Positions 34,323 through 47,308 are shown, numbered from the stretch's first letter. The stretch: 64,000 bases of DNA from Nigrospora sphaerica (GCA_018287875.1 JAGVVL010000001.1:620001-684000), one strand, 5' to 3'. The notes: a model not told the origin generated them from the sequence alone. Numbers and translations are program-made.

Positions 34323-36328
34323 TCAGCTCGATGGGTCATCGACACGAGCCGTACGCTTCTTCAATCCCACTATCTGACGTAGCTCGTCCACAAAGCCCAT
34401 TGGGGGTTCGGTTAAGGAGTCTTCATAGGCGTCAATGATGGGCTTGTCCCATACGAGATCGGCCTCCGAGGCCTTTACCATCTTGGTCCGGTGGAGTAAT
34501 TTCCAACCAAAGTAGGTAATGAAAGCCACAAACACCATGGTGTAGTAGGAGAAGAAGGTCCCAACGTCCCACCAGCCGGGTAGGAAGGTGGTGTACCCGT
34601 ACATGCAGACGGTGAAGATCATGCTGCCGGCGCCAACATAGCCGCTCCAAGGCTGCCACCATCCAACATAGGGCAGCGTTTTGCGGTCGATGCCCTGCGC
34701 CTGAAGCGCCCGATAGAAGAAGATGTAGGTGACACACATGACAATGTACGAGATAATTTGGGAGGCCTCGGTCAAGTTTGCGAGCCATGTGACGACCTGG
34801 GCCGTGTCGTTTGAAACTTGGAGAAATGAGAGAAACGGAAAGCACATGACGACAGCAAAGGACCAGATCGGAATGCCCTGTTTGGTGCATTTCGCAAAGA
34901 TTCGGGGGGCATGGCCCTCCAAAGCCATTCCGTGAAGCGATCGCATGGCACAGTAGGTGAAAGCATTGCCCGCGCTGAAAATGGCCGTAACCATCAGGGC
35001 GTTGACGATGTGCGGGAAGACGCCTATGCCCATGTTCTGCATGGCAATCACATAGGGCGAACCGTCGGCGGTGCCCGTGCCAGCGTTCTGCAGGGATTCG
35101 TCGTTATATGGCAAAACGATACCAACGCACTGCGGGAGCGCAGGTCAGTCCAAGTTCTTCCCGTGCAAGGATAATGCATCGCGAAAAGGTGATGGTCGCG
35201 CGTCGTCTTGTCGAGAATTGAAAGAACCTACGAGAGCTCCGCCAATAAAAAAGGTACCGAAGCGCCAATAGACCGTCTTGAAGCCGTTCTTCAAGTAGGT
35301 ACGTGGGCGTTCAGCTTCGCCCGCCACCATGGCCAAATACTCTGGGCCAACAATGGTGAAGGCAGCAGAGAAGAAGGAGCCGAGAAAGCCCTGAAACCGC
35401 CCCAAGGCGCCAGTACTGACGTACTCGGCAAAGGCGCCTGGGTTGTTCCAATACCGAAAACCGAAGGCATCATGTTGGGGGTTGCCACCAACCATGACGA
35501 CGAAGGTGAAGCTGAACAGCATGACGATCAACAGCAACTTGCCGGTGGAAAGCCAAAACTCGACTTCGCCATAATACTGCACAGCGACAATATTGAACAG
35601 CCTGAATTTGTCAGCACGCGCGAGCCGACATGCGCCCGGATCCAGGACTATGAGGTGGGTAACTCACGCGTAGAGAAGGATGCAGGCCAGGCAGACGGCC
35701 CATACTGGAATATCGTCGCGCCAAAATGTGAGCACCAGGTTGAGGGCGGAGACCTCATACGGGATTAAACACGCCTCGTAAAGGAAAAAGTTCCATCCCG
35801 CCATAAATCCAAAGGACTCGTCCACCCATCTGTAGACACCCGAAGTCAGTACTTGACGTTCTGGGAACCAAGGTACGAGACAGCCAGCCATATCCCGGAA
35901 GACGTGGACGGCAGCAAAGGAGTACACGTTGGATAATGGAAGGCAGCAAAACAATCCGTGGAAGAGCAGAAGACGGCGGGGGGCGCGGCAGCTTACTTTC
36001 CAGCCATGCGTATGAAAGATCCAGACACAGGCATGTAGGTGGCCATTTCGGCCATGCAGTTGTTTACCAGGCCCATCAGAACGGAATAGAGGGTGAAGGC
36101 GATGAACAGACTGCCGGGACCGCCCTGCATCAAGCCGCCGCCAATGGAAACGAAAAGGGCGGTGCCAATGGTGCCGCCAACAGCAATCAGCTGGATCTGG
36201 CGATTGCCGAGATGGCGTTGCAGCTGATCGGCATTGCCGGTGATTTCGCCCAGGTCTTGCTGCGACGGGCTTTCGCCGGCTTTCTCGCTCTTCTCGTCGC
36301 CGTAACGGCCGACTGGGGGGGACGCCAT
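34323..36328 (-). CDS. Amino acid permease (APC superfamily, YAT family)
   Basis: Exons (complement): 36328-35997, 35829-35668, 35601-35232, 35129-34323. The total is 1671 nt, 556 aa. The hydrophilic N-terminus ends at RHLGNRQIQLIAVGGTIGTALFVSIGGGL, the substrate-binding first helix of YAT permeases. Splicing restores MAGKWVDESFGFMAGWNFF, LLYALFNIVAVQYYGEVEFW and IGGALCVGIVLPYNDESL. About 12 membrane helices are evident, and the tail is cytosolic (WDKPIIDAYEDSLTEPP). It should import amino acids across the plasma membrane by proton symport; specificity cannot be read safely. ATG 36328 (MASPPVGRYGDEKSEK) gives a normal-length N-terminus, since the frame open further upstream lacks another ATG. 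Introns are 66-167 bp. Confidence 0.93.
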
Positions 36329-36534
36329 GGCGCTGCGGTGAGAGACGTGAGGGGCTGAAGATGGTCCTACAGCGGCGACGCTGGTGGTGATCTGGACCAA
36401 GGAACCGTCTGGTTCGCCTTCTATGCGACCCGGGGTTGAGAAAAATGCCTAGCGAGAGCGAGAGAAGAGGTTATCGGATGGACAGGCGCGGCATTTCTGC
36501 CCGGTAGATACTTATCGACGAAGGGACGTTTTCA

Positions 36535-36560
36535 CGACCCTGCAGACCCTGCAGACCCTG
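36535..36560. repeat. Short tandem repeat, 9-bp unit GACCCTGCA
   Basis: Nearly three copies in a row, about 200 bp upstream of the permease start codon. Confidence 0.6.
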
Positions 36561-37313
36561 CTTGCCGTCTCCGCGCGGAGGCAAGCAACCCCATCCAACA
36601 ACCAATGGGGACTCTTTTTCAAGTCCAGATATCCAGATGGGGAGGCATCCCTGCAGGAAAATGGATCTCGGGGGCTATTCTTACCTTGAATGGTTCTTAG
36701 CTCGGCACCGAAGTGGGAAAAGAGCAGGAGAAAACGGAGCCGAGGAGGAGCGTAGGAGCATTAGCGACGGCACAATGGCCATGTACCTGCATGGTCGTCA
36801 TCCGACGTGAACGTGGTGCCGCCACCTGTTGGTCGTCGTACAGAAGGGGCGATAAGGTGCAGGCGTAAGACCTGGAGTCGTATCAGCATTGACGGTGCCG
36901 TGACCCAGATCGAATCCGAAAAAGGCGGGCCCGCAAGTGCGTCCCATCCCTTAATCAAGCTTCTTGTTCAGAAAACGCCCAGGCGGGCGGCTTCTCTAGC
37001 CCGTGTGGAGCGGCGAATCGCGGGCGGAGCAAATGCAGGGTCATCGAGTGATTCCCGGACATCTGTAGATTGATCGAGGCAGACTCAGTAGTGAAGTGTG
37101 AACAATTCATAATTGCCATCACCTACCTCCCTACGTATACAACTACAGTGACAGAGCATGACAGTATGTGAGGCCGATTTACTTTAGAAAGCAGTGCCTT
37201 TTCTCCGGACATACATCCAACTCGACCGGGCCCGAACTAATGCACACACCAATAAGAATGAATGACGAAATGCCCCAGTAGCAGTCTTAGTACATAAACT
37301 CCCGAGTTAGACC

Positions 37314-37374
37314 ACGAGCTCCACTCATATAGGCAGACACACGAGCTCCACTCATATAGGCAGACACACGAGCT
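37314..37374. repeat. Tandem repeat, 27-bp unit, about 2.3 copies
   Basis: Two identical 27-bp copies (37314-37340 and 37341-37367), starting ACGAGCTCCACTC, followed by the first seven bases of a third. The repeat lies about 140 bp upstream of the F-box gene start codon. Confidence 0.85.
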
Positions 37375-37509
37375 GTTTGCTAGACACGGAAAGAGCCGTC
37401 GACTATATACTGGGGCGGTCGCCACTACTGGCTTCCGTTCTATGTCTCATTTCTTGTCAGACCTACCTCGCTTCTTCCCGTCGCATTCAAGATCATAGGA
37501 GTTAACAGC

Positions 37510-40485
37510 ATGGGCGGGGCTGATGTATTCTGCGCCTTCTGCGGTGCACTGGCAGCAAAACCCTACCTTGACCCTGACGATGATGATCCGGAATGGACCT
37601 ACGACCCTAACCTCATTCAGCCGGAAGATCTTGAATGGATGGATGATGTGGCCCTGATCGCCGAAGACAGGCAAGCTGCCTTTGTCAAGGATAGGCATGT
37701 GTTTCCCGGTTCTTCCTTCAACGTTAACTAATCGTGTCGCTTCGACAGAGCCTATATCACGGGCCCTGCGCGCTACGACGACGCCAATCGGTTTGAAGCT
37801 GAAGTGGATGATGAATCGCGCCAATTTGTTGTGTAAGTATCCACATTCGGGGTCGTATTCTTGGCAACGCTGGCTGACCCCGACGCAAGCTATGTGGAGG
37901 ATGGTTGTGTCGCTACCGACGCCAACAATGGCTTAGCAGTTCCTGTTCATCGGGCCTGCTATAACTTGTTCTGCCGACAATTAGGGTCCGATCCCGACCT
38001 CAATATTCTATATGCCGCCTTCCAGGTTTTGTTTGCCGGCAACTGGTCGGCGGCACTGGGTATTGACTACGGCATCATCGAGCAATACCAAGAGCAATTT
38101 TGGCTCACCAAACGAGGAACAGAGGCTCTTGTGGCGAACCCTCTATCCGTCAATCCTTTTGAATTCTACGATTCCTTGCCCCGTATAACTTATCCAACGT
38201 CGCGCACCGATGGCAAGGCGCCGGTTCCTTCCCGTTCGCCGCGAACTTCAGACTGCTTTGGCCACTTTCCACCCGAAATACTGCATCTCATCATGTCTCA
38301 TCTGGATGTACCATCTGTTCGCCGCCTCAGGCTATCGTCCCGTGGGGCTGCTTCCGTCGCCCTGGATAGAGCGTTCTGGAAACACCACGTGCGGCAAGAC
38401 TTGCCATGGCTGTTCGATCTACCCGTCCTTAAAGATGATACCGGCCAGGCGGCGGTAGACTGGGCCCACGTCTATCGGGAAGCGTTTCTGGCGAGTCTTT
38501 ACCAGCACGAAAAGACCATTGCTGGTTTGTTCAACCGCCAGCGCATCTGGAAAATCTCTCAACAGATCGTCGACGAATACACTACTCAAAGACGGCTCAA
38601 GGAAGCTGCCATGGGGCGCACCGGCCTCCATGCCGATGCTTCCTCTTCGGCAATGGCCACCATCATTGAGCCTAAACCGGAGGCCAGGGAGTTGAAACCG
38701 CTTTATGTTCCCTTACTGCAGCGGTACGAGGACTTTACCACCGAGACGCCTACCATTCTGGTGTACTGGACGAGCGATGGCAACCTTGTTGGAATACAAG
38801 TCCAATTTAACGACGGGTCAGTACTGCCCAGTGCGCCGTTCGACAGTCCCAGCGTCGATTTCACTGTTCAAAAATTGGCTATCCCCCTTGGCGACTGGAT
38901 AATGGGCTGCGTGGTGACCATTCGAGAGCTCACGGCTCCGTCTACTCTAGGCGGACCGAAGCGCGAAGCCATCGGGCTCAAATTCATGTTTGCGCGCCAG
39001 GATCCGGTGCAGTTGGGGGATCCAAATGGTGACCAACGTCTGTTTCAAGCATCCGAAGGCAGATTCATTATTGGATTTGACGTCCAGTACATATTTCCAG
39101 GAACCATCGCCTCACTGGCACTGCTCGAACAACCTGTGGCGAAATTGCCGATCCATGGATGCACCAGTCGCCTTGAAACCTCACAGGGTTATGCCTACTA
39201 CGACCGAACGATACAGAAGCATCTGTGGCGCCACGAATTGCCTTTGCCAAGACTGACGATGCCTCCATGCCTCCATGGCTACTGGAGTCGTATTAACTTT
39301 GATGTGGCGGCAATGGAGACGCTGGTGTTCGGTACTTCGGAAGAAGAGCTATCCAAAATAGTTTCCCTATCCGCCGAAATCCAGTTCGGCGGTTTCGAAA
39401 TTCGTTATTCCGACGGGTCCCGGCGAGGTATTGGCCCCAGTCGACGTGCCATGCGCACGTTGGAGATTGATGGCAGAGGAGGTGAGCGTGTTGCTGCCGT
39501 GTTCTGGAACGTCGCCCACATACCGAAAGGGTTCCGTTGCGTGACCAACCGCGGACGCCAACTGTTACTAGGCGAACCCGGGAGAAGGGAGACGAGGTTC
39601 CCGCATGAGAATGAGAGCACAGAGACACTCGTCGGTATTGTTGGTTGCTGGCCGAAGCGGTACGAAGCCAGGACCGACCTCGGCGCCGTTGGCGTTCTCT
39701 ATGACACCGATCCGACACTCGAAGTTGAGACGCCTGAAACTGAAGCTCCCGCCTCGCCCGTGCAACAATCCCCATCCAGTTTCTGGGACCCGGAACCACC
39801 TCCGTCGCGTCTCGTCGAACACGGAAAGATATGGGGGGGTCGTGGGATGACGTTCGGACCCCAGGCGGATAATCCATCTCCACCAGGTAACCTTTACTGG
39901 ATGGACTGCTGCCGGCCACTCAAAAGTGTGGCAGTGACCATGTGCCACGGCACGAGATTCCAACAGCTTCAACTGGTTGCGCTGGCGTTCCAACACAGCG
40001 ACAGCGGCCGCGATCAGACTGTCGGGCCGGACACATTCTCGCTACCCCAGGATACCATGGGTGTCAATGGTCACGCCTGGTGCTGGTGTGGCCATGACAT
40101 CAACCGCGCCGAAGAGCTCAAGACGATGGATCATTACAGTCACCACAAGTGGGATGTAGGTGATAGTCGCCTGCGAAGTATGCGGCTTTGGATCGACGAG
40201 GAGCCCCTGCTTCGGACTCCCGCGGGTTCTCAGACAGCGGCAACATCCCTCTCGGGTATTCAGTTCGTGGCGACAAATGGTAGAGAGAGCCCAGTTTGGG
40301 GATATCGCTCCGGAGATTGTGCGGCCGAGGTAGAATTCGCGAGCCCCGGAGAGAAGGGCGAGCGCGTCGAGGGCCTGAAGTTCTTCGTGAGCGACAACGG
40401 CCGCGCTGTTACCCGGAATGACATGATTATCGACGCGATACAGGCCTTGATTGCACGCGGGCCTGAGCCTGCGGAGACTTCTTAA
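37510..40485 (+). CDS. Large F-box protein (954 aa), first intron GC-AG
   Basis: Exons 37510-37694, 37749-37832 and 37890-40485 total 2865 nt. The N-terminus has a CxxC pair (VFCAFCG, residues 8 and 11) and an acidic stretch. The joins give VKDRAYITGPARYDDANRF and QFVVYVEDGCVATDANN. An F-box lies at about residues 208-255 (FGHFPPEILHLIMSHLDVPSVRRLRLSSR). The long C-terminal half holds repeated beta-rich motifs (IQFGGFEIRYSDGS, VAAVFWNVAHIPKGF). F-box proteins bind Skp1 and recruit substrates to SCF ubiquitin ligases; the C-terminal region should be the substrate side. Intron 1 starts with GC (AG then GCATGT); no GT donor in the right phase exists nearby. The ATG at 37510 is the first in frame. 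The partner is unknown. Confidence 0.85.
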
Positions 40486-40653
40486 CGAGCTATGCCCTAG
40501 GCTAATCTCTACACGATGAAATTGCACAACGAGGGCGTTGCCAGATAGCAAGAAATCCAGACGAGATATTGAGGCCAAGAGCAAGCATAGGATTTTTACA
40601 TTCTTTCGTTGCATCTTCTCACATTTTCCTCTCCCTCCATCTCTCTCTCATTC

Positions 40654-41179
40654 TTATCTTTTCGTTTTGGCCCCATCAGCAAGCCCCGAGGCCGAGCGCT
40701 GACCAAGCGACCCCGGCCGCGCCAACCCGGCCACAGCGGCGCCCGTGGGGACCGTCAGGGCCGGCGGCGTCCGCGGGTCGTGCGCGAGGCTGGTATACAC
40801 GCGGGCTCCCGGGGTCTTGTAGCTGTAGTTGCTGTTGTCGGTCCAGCGCGGCGCCGACGTCGGGCCGCTGTTTTGCGGCGTGATGTGGTAGCCGGCTTCG
40901 ATGTCCTGCCGATGATCTCAGAGACAAGTATCGACAACCTCCTTTGCTCGCTTGCACCCTCGCTTTCTCCTTTTTGTGGACCGCCAACTAGGAGGAGAAG
41001 GAGGAGGGATACCCAGCGCGAGCACCTGAAGTACGTACCCGACGCGTCTGTTTCATTTTCGCCTCGAGGCCCTGCAGCTTATCCCGCATCTGCCTCGCGT
41101 CTCGGAGGGCCGAGGACGACGAGGACGAAGCGCTGCCGCCGCCGGCACGCGGGGTCGAAGGCGGCAGGGGTGGGGGCAT
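40654..41179 (-). CDS. Small conserved-looking orphan, two exons (130 aa)
   Basis: Exons (complement) 41179-41039 (47 codons) and 40905-40654 (83 codons plus stop). The 133-bp intron has GTACGT and CAG ends and the join is in phase 0. Exon 1 is a Pro/Ser-rich start leading into a charged helix (ALRDARQMRDKLQGLEAKM). Exon 2 continues DIEAGYHITPQNSGPTSAP, then WTDNSNYSYKTPGARVYTS and a low-complexity end at TAA. Exon 2 has no ATG of its own, so simple open-frame searches miss it. It reads as coding because of its aromatic and Asn/Thr content and steady third-position G/C. The family is not recognised. It is convergent with the F-box gene, 168 bp away. Function unknown. Confidence 0.65.
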
Positions 41180-44100
41180 GGCAGGGTGCGTGGTCTTCGT
41201 GTCAGCCGGGGGCCGGCCTGGCTAGATGTGATGGACAAGACGAGGAAGATGAATCGAAGAACCGCTTTCTACTGGCGGTTCTTTGGTTCCAGCGTTGCGT
41301 GTTTCTTTCTCCTCTCCAGCTAAAAGGGAAGGGGGGGGAGAAGGGCAACATGACAACGATGAGGAGAAGGGCCGCGGGCGGTTCAAATGCTTCGCGGCTC
41401 GGGGGAGGGGAAGGGTGGTGGTGGTGGCAACGGGCGCCGGTCGAACGGCCCAGATGCCTAGCGGGGGGAGGGGGAGGGGGGACTTCTTGCCATGATGTCA
41501 GACCAGAGGATCCCCTGATTCAGGGGAGACCCCCAAAGTCAATTCTGTGGACTTGTGGGCGGCCGGCGAGCTTGTTTGCACGACGGCCCGCGACGAGGAC
41601 GCCCGCTCGCCCCCGGACACGTGAAAAAGATCTAGACGCGGTTCTACGTGGATCCCCCCTGGGGCCGGATATGGCCGTCGTGCCCTGGTTATCCAGGTTG
41701 ATCGCCATACATATGTGTGGTCTCACTACCACTCACCATGGCTTACCCCCAGAGGGCCTGGCTGTGATGGGCTCAACCGACTGGACTGGGGGGGACAGCC
41801 CCTCACTTTGTCCTACAACAGAGCCGCTGCTGCTGAGCGCCATAGTGCACCGGGCGTCTTCGCGTGGCATTTTGGCTCTGTTATAAACAGCGTCGCCTGG
41901 GAGGACCAATCGCGTCATAGCGTCACATGGGCGATTTGAAAGGTCGGACCTCGCTAGCAACCTCAGAGCCCATGGGCCTGGGGCAGTCTCGACGACGATC
42001 ACAAATATACTCATGCTATGTGTGCGACGAGGTGGGCCCGAATGGCCTCATTCGGTGCTGGGAGAGCCCCAAATCGACAGCAGGATGAGTTCAGGGTCAA
42101 ACAACGCGGCGCTGTGAGAGTCCGTATCATTGCTAAGGGGAAGAAGAAGAGGGTGTAAGAGAGAACGGTAATGACCCGCGGCAGCAGTGAGACACCCTAG
42201 TGACCAGAGCCGGCATACGAAAGGAAATCACATAGCCCTTTCCCCTCCCCCATTTCGCCTTCGACGGCCTGATAACTTCACAATGTGGGGGGTTGCGCAC
42301 CGCGGCTCAGAACGGTACCATGGGTTTCGGCACCCTGCCGGGCCGAACTGCCGTCTACTTCTTCCCTTCACCACCATGCAGAGACACGTACCCTCTCGCT
42401 TTTGCGACCACGGACTCTAGGCTTTCTTTTTCCCCATGTCTCGCAGGGCGGCGGCGGTGTAACGGGGGCCGTTTTCTCAACCGGACTGGCCGTGGCAGAA
42501 AGCCCTCGTGGGCGGGCGCGCGGGCCTATTGGCGCAAGCCCCCCCGGGTGGCAGGGCGGCGGGCATCTTTGTCTCACCAAACAAGGCCAGACCACACAAG
42601 GCCAGCAGTTCGCCCGCAGCCCGTCCGTACAAACGGTGGGCGCGTGGTGCCAAATGGCTAGCGGGCGCGCAAACACGCCACTGGCGATCTTGGGGGGGTG
42701 GGCGCACACCTCCCCCCTAAGACACTGTCGCTGGGCAGCAACGCCCCCCGTCGCCAGGCCGCTCTGCAGTAGCAACGTTGTTGTCTGGGGAAAGACAAGA
42801 CCCGGCTACGACATATATAGACTGGCAAGGGCGTGGCAGTAAGACAAAAAGAAGAACGTGGGGACGATTCTTGGCTGCGGCCGGAACGGCGATTGGACCA
42901 TCTAGATATCCCCATGTTGCACAGGGAAGCATATTGTGGCCTGGAGCAGAGAAGAGCCACGTCCCGATTGAGTCGTAGAGTATTGTCGATGGGTGGACAG
43001 ATGACAGGCCTGTTGTCAAATGCGCCAGAGGGAGGCGGAAGAAGCAATTATGGCTCATCGGACATGGCACGGGCTAAGCATTCTTACCAACGCACAGGCA
43101 GGCCTATAACGCCTTCTTGTAGAACCGCTCGACGGCTTGAGCCGTGTTGTGCCCGTAGTGAAACGTCATCTCCGTGCCGACTCGATGAGCCACGAACGAC
43201 AAAGGGGGAGGCGGCAGCGATGCGAAAGGCGCCGTTGTCATGGGATCGCAAGGCGACGCTCTCGGTGTTACGGATTCCATAGCTTTGCCCCCTTCATCCG
43301 TTAGCCAGCGGGAAGAAACGAGGGGACTGGCCATGTGGCTGGTGACAAACTGCACTTCCCCGACAGCCTGCCGTGCGCCCCCTTCGAACGCGACGGAGTC
43401 CGACGCGAGCGAGTTGATGGCTGGACCGGGGATCCCAGGCCCGGGATGCCAAATGTCACAAACGGGCTCGTCCGGTGGTCAAGAAGGTGAGCTGTGGCGG
43501 CTGCAGCTGTCGCCATCACCACTACCATGCCATGGATGGAGATACCAGGACTCATACGAGTGCGAGGTGGTCATTTGACTCAGTATCCAGGGCCGGCGGC
43601 TTTATTTGTTAGGCGATGGAGCCTCTCCTGCGGCGCTGTCTGGCCTAACCAGACTACCGGGTGACAAGCGGTTGGCGGTTAGCGACTGGGAGGATTTAGG
43701 CGGCATAGGTTGGCCCTCCCTCCCGGCCGAGTGATTTCGTCATCTGGCCGTCGCCCCGAGGACAGTTGGGGCGGCGGCTGTCCAATGGGCAAGCAAAGCG
43801 ACGGGGACGACGCCGCCGTGTGACGGGCAGACACAGCACGGTTTTTTGGCGCCCGGGGTATCACCAAGCCCCCTCCCCCCCCAAAGTGCAAGCAACGTCG
43901 GCAGCGGACAGGAAGGTCACACGAAAGGAAGGCAAGACAGGCAACATGCGCCAAGACTGCAGGAGCGGGGATATGGACAATTCCGGGCCCAAGAACGGCG
44001 AGGCCGGTAAGCAAGGTTCTTTGTGTGCTGTGTACGATCAGCCAATGTCCAATGTCGCTCGCTGCGTTGGGAGGGGATGGATTGATTAGTCAGTACGTGC

Positions 44101-47100
44101 CGCACACGATAGACGCCTTGACGCGGACGGGTGAGGGGCTGATAGCCGACGGCGGCAGGCTGGTCGATAATTTGACGGAAGCCCGGGGGAGGGACCATAC
44201 AGCCGGCCGAACAAACCCAGCTACTGTGTAATGCCGTGGGTCGAGTGGGCTTGCCTTCCAAGCGCTCGGCAAAACAGGCCGATCGGCGTGGAGCGTCGCG
44301 TCGGAAGCCTGAGTCGCTATCAGTAACCGGGTCGTTGCTCCAGTTCAAGACGCGGTTGATACTACCACATGCAGTCGTAGCTGTAACGTGTGTATGTAGG
44401 TAGGTGTGTGTGGGTGAGTGTGGGTGGGGGGTCGTCCGAGAACCCCCCCCCAGTTGAGAAACGTGAGGAATGGGACTGCATGTGCAGACGTCCACCCAAC
44501 AGACTCGAGAGGGGGCCGACGCAGCGGCGGTTCCCATTGCGCCCAGTATCTCCCTACCCAAGGTTCCGGGACGGGAGGACTCGTGCGTATTTCACCTTCT
44601 TACTGGAGCCTAGCCCGGAGACACACGGGATGCTGGCAACGGACCTTGTGCTGTACGTATTGCTTGCTGCCTCGACAGCCCTGCTGCGTGAGATGGAGGT
44701 TGCATGATGGGAAGCGGATCCTGGCACCACCATCTTGAGTCCGTCTTTGAAATCCGTGAATGATTGAATTGGAAGCTTCGGGGAGACGACGCCAGGAAAA
44801 GAAGAACACCAGGATGTGGAATGTACCCAATGACCCGAGGAGAGAGAAAGACAGGCAGAGTTCATGGGGCTTTCCTCCCTTTCTGTCCCGTTGCCGTTGC
44901 ACCTGCAGCGCTGGGCAGAACGGGGTACACGGTTGATTACCGGGTGGTTCCCGGGAGCGTGGACTGGAACGGTGAGGATCAACAGCGAATCGATGCCAGA
45001 TTGGATGCGGGAGGATTCGTCGTGCCGTTGCGCCAAACGGTTTCCTTGGTCATTTTCCGCAGAGCGTGCCAGCGGGTGGAAGCAATAACCGGGAACCCAT
45101 GGAAGTTGGCGACTGAAAAAAAGGCCTCGTCGGCGCGTCATGCACATACGACAATCCAAAAAGACAGGTTTCCAATCCCATTCCAGCCATTTTCTGCCCA
45201 CTGTCCGTATGCACTTACATAAGGCGGCCTCCAACATCTACCTTGGCAGGTTCTTTGACAACCGCTTGTTGCCACGCTGCCATGGGAGGCTGTTCATCCC
45301 AACTCGACGGGTGCAGGCCTTTCTGGCTCGCTTAAGACGGCCATCCACCCGAAGCGGCCCATCCAGAGCACGTCAAGTCCAGGCCTCGGGATTCTCTCTC
45401 TCTCTCGCGGACATACCCCATGCCCGGAGCCCCCGTCCGGTTCATTTCAACTGCCATCATGTCTCATGAGGTATCCTTCACGTCAGCGGTCGAGTCGCAA
45501 TCCCACCCCGGATCTTCCTACGGACGATTCGTAACAGACGGCAGGCCCGGCCGGCCTGAGCAGCGCCTACGCCGACCCTAAGCCAGGGTACGTATCCGCT
45601 CTGCTGACCGGATGAGACTGCAAACTGGCGGGCTGGTGGTGCCCATTACCCCATCTTTTCCGGGATGCTTGCGATCCCTGGGACATTAGCGCGACCCCAA
45701 TCTGCCACGCGCAGCCTGTCCATCCTGGACTACTCGCCTGCCGCTTCCACCAACCGCGGGACTGGACCTTCGGGCGAAAGTGCGAAAAGGGGGGGGGGGG
45801 GAGACCGGGGGGCGTGGGAGGGGGAGCTGGATGTCCACATCCGCTGCAGCCCGGCGCGCAACGGTAGGTGGGTGGTACTGGTCTTGGGACCCAGAGCGGA
45901 CATGGATTGGCCTCTCTCACTGTACAACGGCATGGGTGTACGGATGGAGCGATGGATGAACGGCGATGGGATGGTGGTAGACCACGAGGCTCCTATGTAG
46001 TTTCTGACAGCAGCCCGCTGCCAAGGGAAGACTGACGGACAGACAGCCTGCCTGCTTGCTGTTGAGGATGGGATGTGGCTGCGAGGGCGAAGAGGGAATG
46101 TCAGGAACCAAACAAATAGTACGTACATAGCTTGAAGCATGGATTGGTACCAACTAAATTAACATGGAAGCTAAGAAGTACCTAGGCACTTCTCTCATCA
46201 GGTACATGATGTCAAATGATTTAAAAAGAAGGGTGACAGGCCCCGGGCGGACATGGAGACCGACAGACGACGGGGCCGAGGGATGGGTTAACGATGGCAT
46301 CGTGAGAGTGGAAGGACTTACTAGACCGGCGTGACGGATTGCCAGTTGCCCGGCCGGTACCAGACGAGCGGGCAAACGAAGCTGCGCCGAACGATTGTTC
46401 CAGGCAACCCATCCACACGCCGCCCGCAACATCGTCATCATCCTCCACATGGCTTTGCTTTCCCCATTGCCCTGCCACCTTCCGATTCTTCTTCCGTGCG
46501 CAGTGCTCAACACCCCTCCCTCACCAGCCCATACACGGGCAACCTCTAATAATATCCTTCATCCCGTCCGTACCCATTTTGACCTACATCGCTTCTGCTG
46601 CCGGTCGTTTCCGCTCCGTACTTGGCTACCTACCCCGTCCCCCTACATCGTACCTACCTCCAACTCCCTCGGTTCCTTACTCGCTCGACGCAAGCAGCAC
46701 CCGACGGGCCTCCTCAGCAAATAGATCGCTACTAGTGAATCCAGAACAGAAGCGAAAGCACATCCATCCTCAACCACGAACCCCAGCCCAGCCCCGGCTC
46801 CTGCGCGCTATCTCCCCAATCCCCCAAATTCCCCCCCGCTCGGGCCAATCGCCAGTCGGATCCACGCTGCTGGTCCATTCAACGACCGAACCTGAGGGAC
46901 TTGGCTGCAAGCCGCTGTCCCCAAGTACATGTAGCTTCCGCGCCATTGCGTCCCGTCCACCCACTGATCGGTACTTTCTATTCGCCGCCTCCCCGGATCG
47001 CCGTTCTCTCTCTCGCCCACAGACGCGTGAGCTCGTCTTCGAAGAAACCCCGTCCTGCCCTCGCCAGTGCCGCCGACAAAGACGGACAGCGCTCGACGCT

Positions 47101-47308
47101 TTCCATTACGCCCTCCCTACCACACCTTTGCCGCCTCTCCGCCTTGCGCCTCGGTCCAACCTTTCCCGCCGGCGTCGCATGACGGGTCGCACCTCGCTCG
47201 GTCCTCGCTGGTGAACCTTGTGCCACGCCTGCTCGGCCGGCGAGGTCGAGCTCGTTCCGTCCTTCGCCCCGACGGCCAGCTTTCCGCCGCCCCCGGTGAA
47301 TTGAAGCC
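41180..47308. other. Long intergenic stretch, 6.1 kb, including the creB-type gene leader
   Basis: The largest gap in the window. It is GC-mixed, with a (GT)-rich run at 44385-44440, a poly-G run at about 45789-45800, and from about 46400 a strongly pyrimidine-rich tract leading to the ATG at 47309. That tract is probably promoter and 5' leader of the deubiquitinase gene. A possible coding remnant at 43104-43579 (-) is discussed under findings. Otherwise I see no gene. Confidence 0.45.

Larger units (their letters stand above)
36329..37509. other. Divergent promoter region, permease / F-box gene
   Basis: 1.2 kb with two short tandem repeats (36535-36560 and 37314-37374) and an AT-rich half from about 37080. 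No gene recognised. Confidence 0.45.

Noticed and set aside
43917..45237. Two minus-strand frames of 214 and 227 codons
   Set aside because: Composition resembles translated simple sequence; no motif, no signal peptide and no partner exon.
46339..47214. 291-codon frame upstream of the deubiquitinase
   Set aside because: It runs through a C/T-rich leader and is Pro/Ser/Arg-rich without domain. Kept only as a leader observation.
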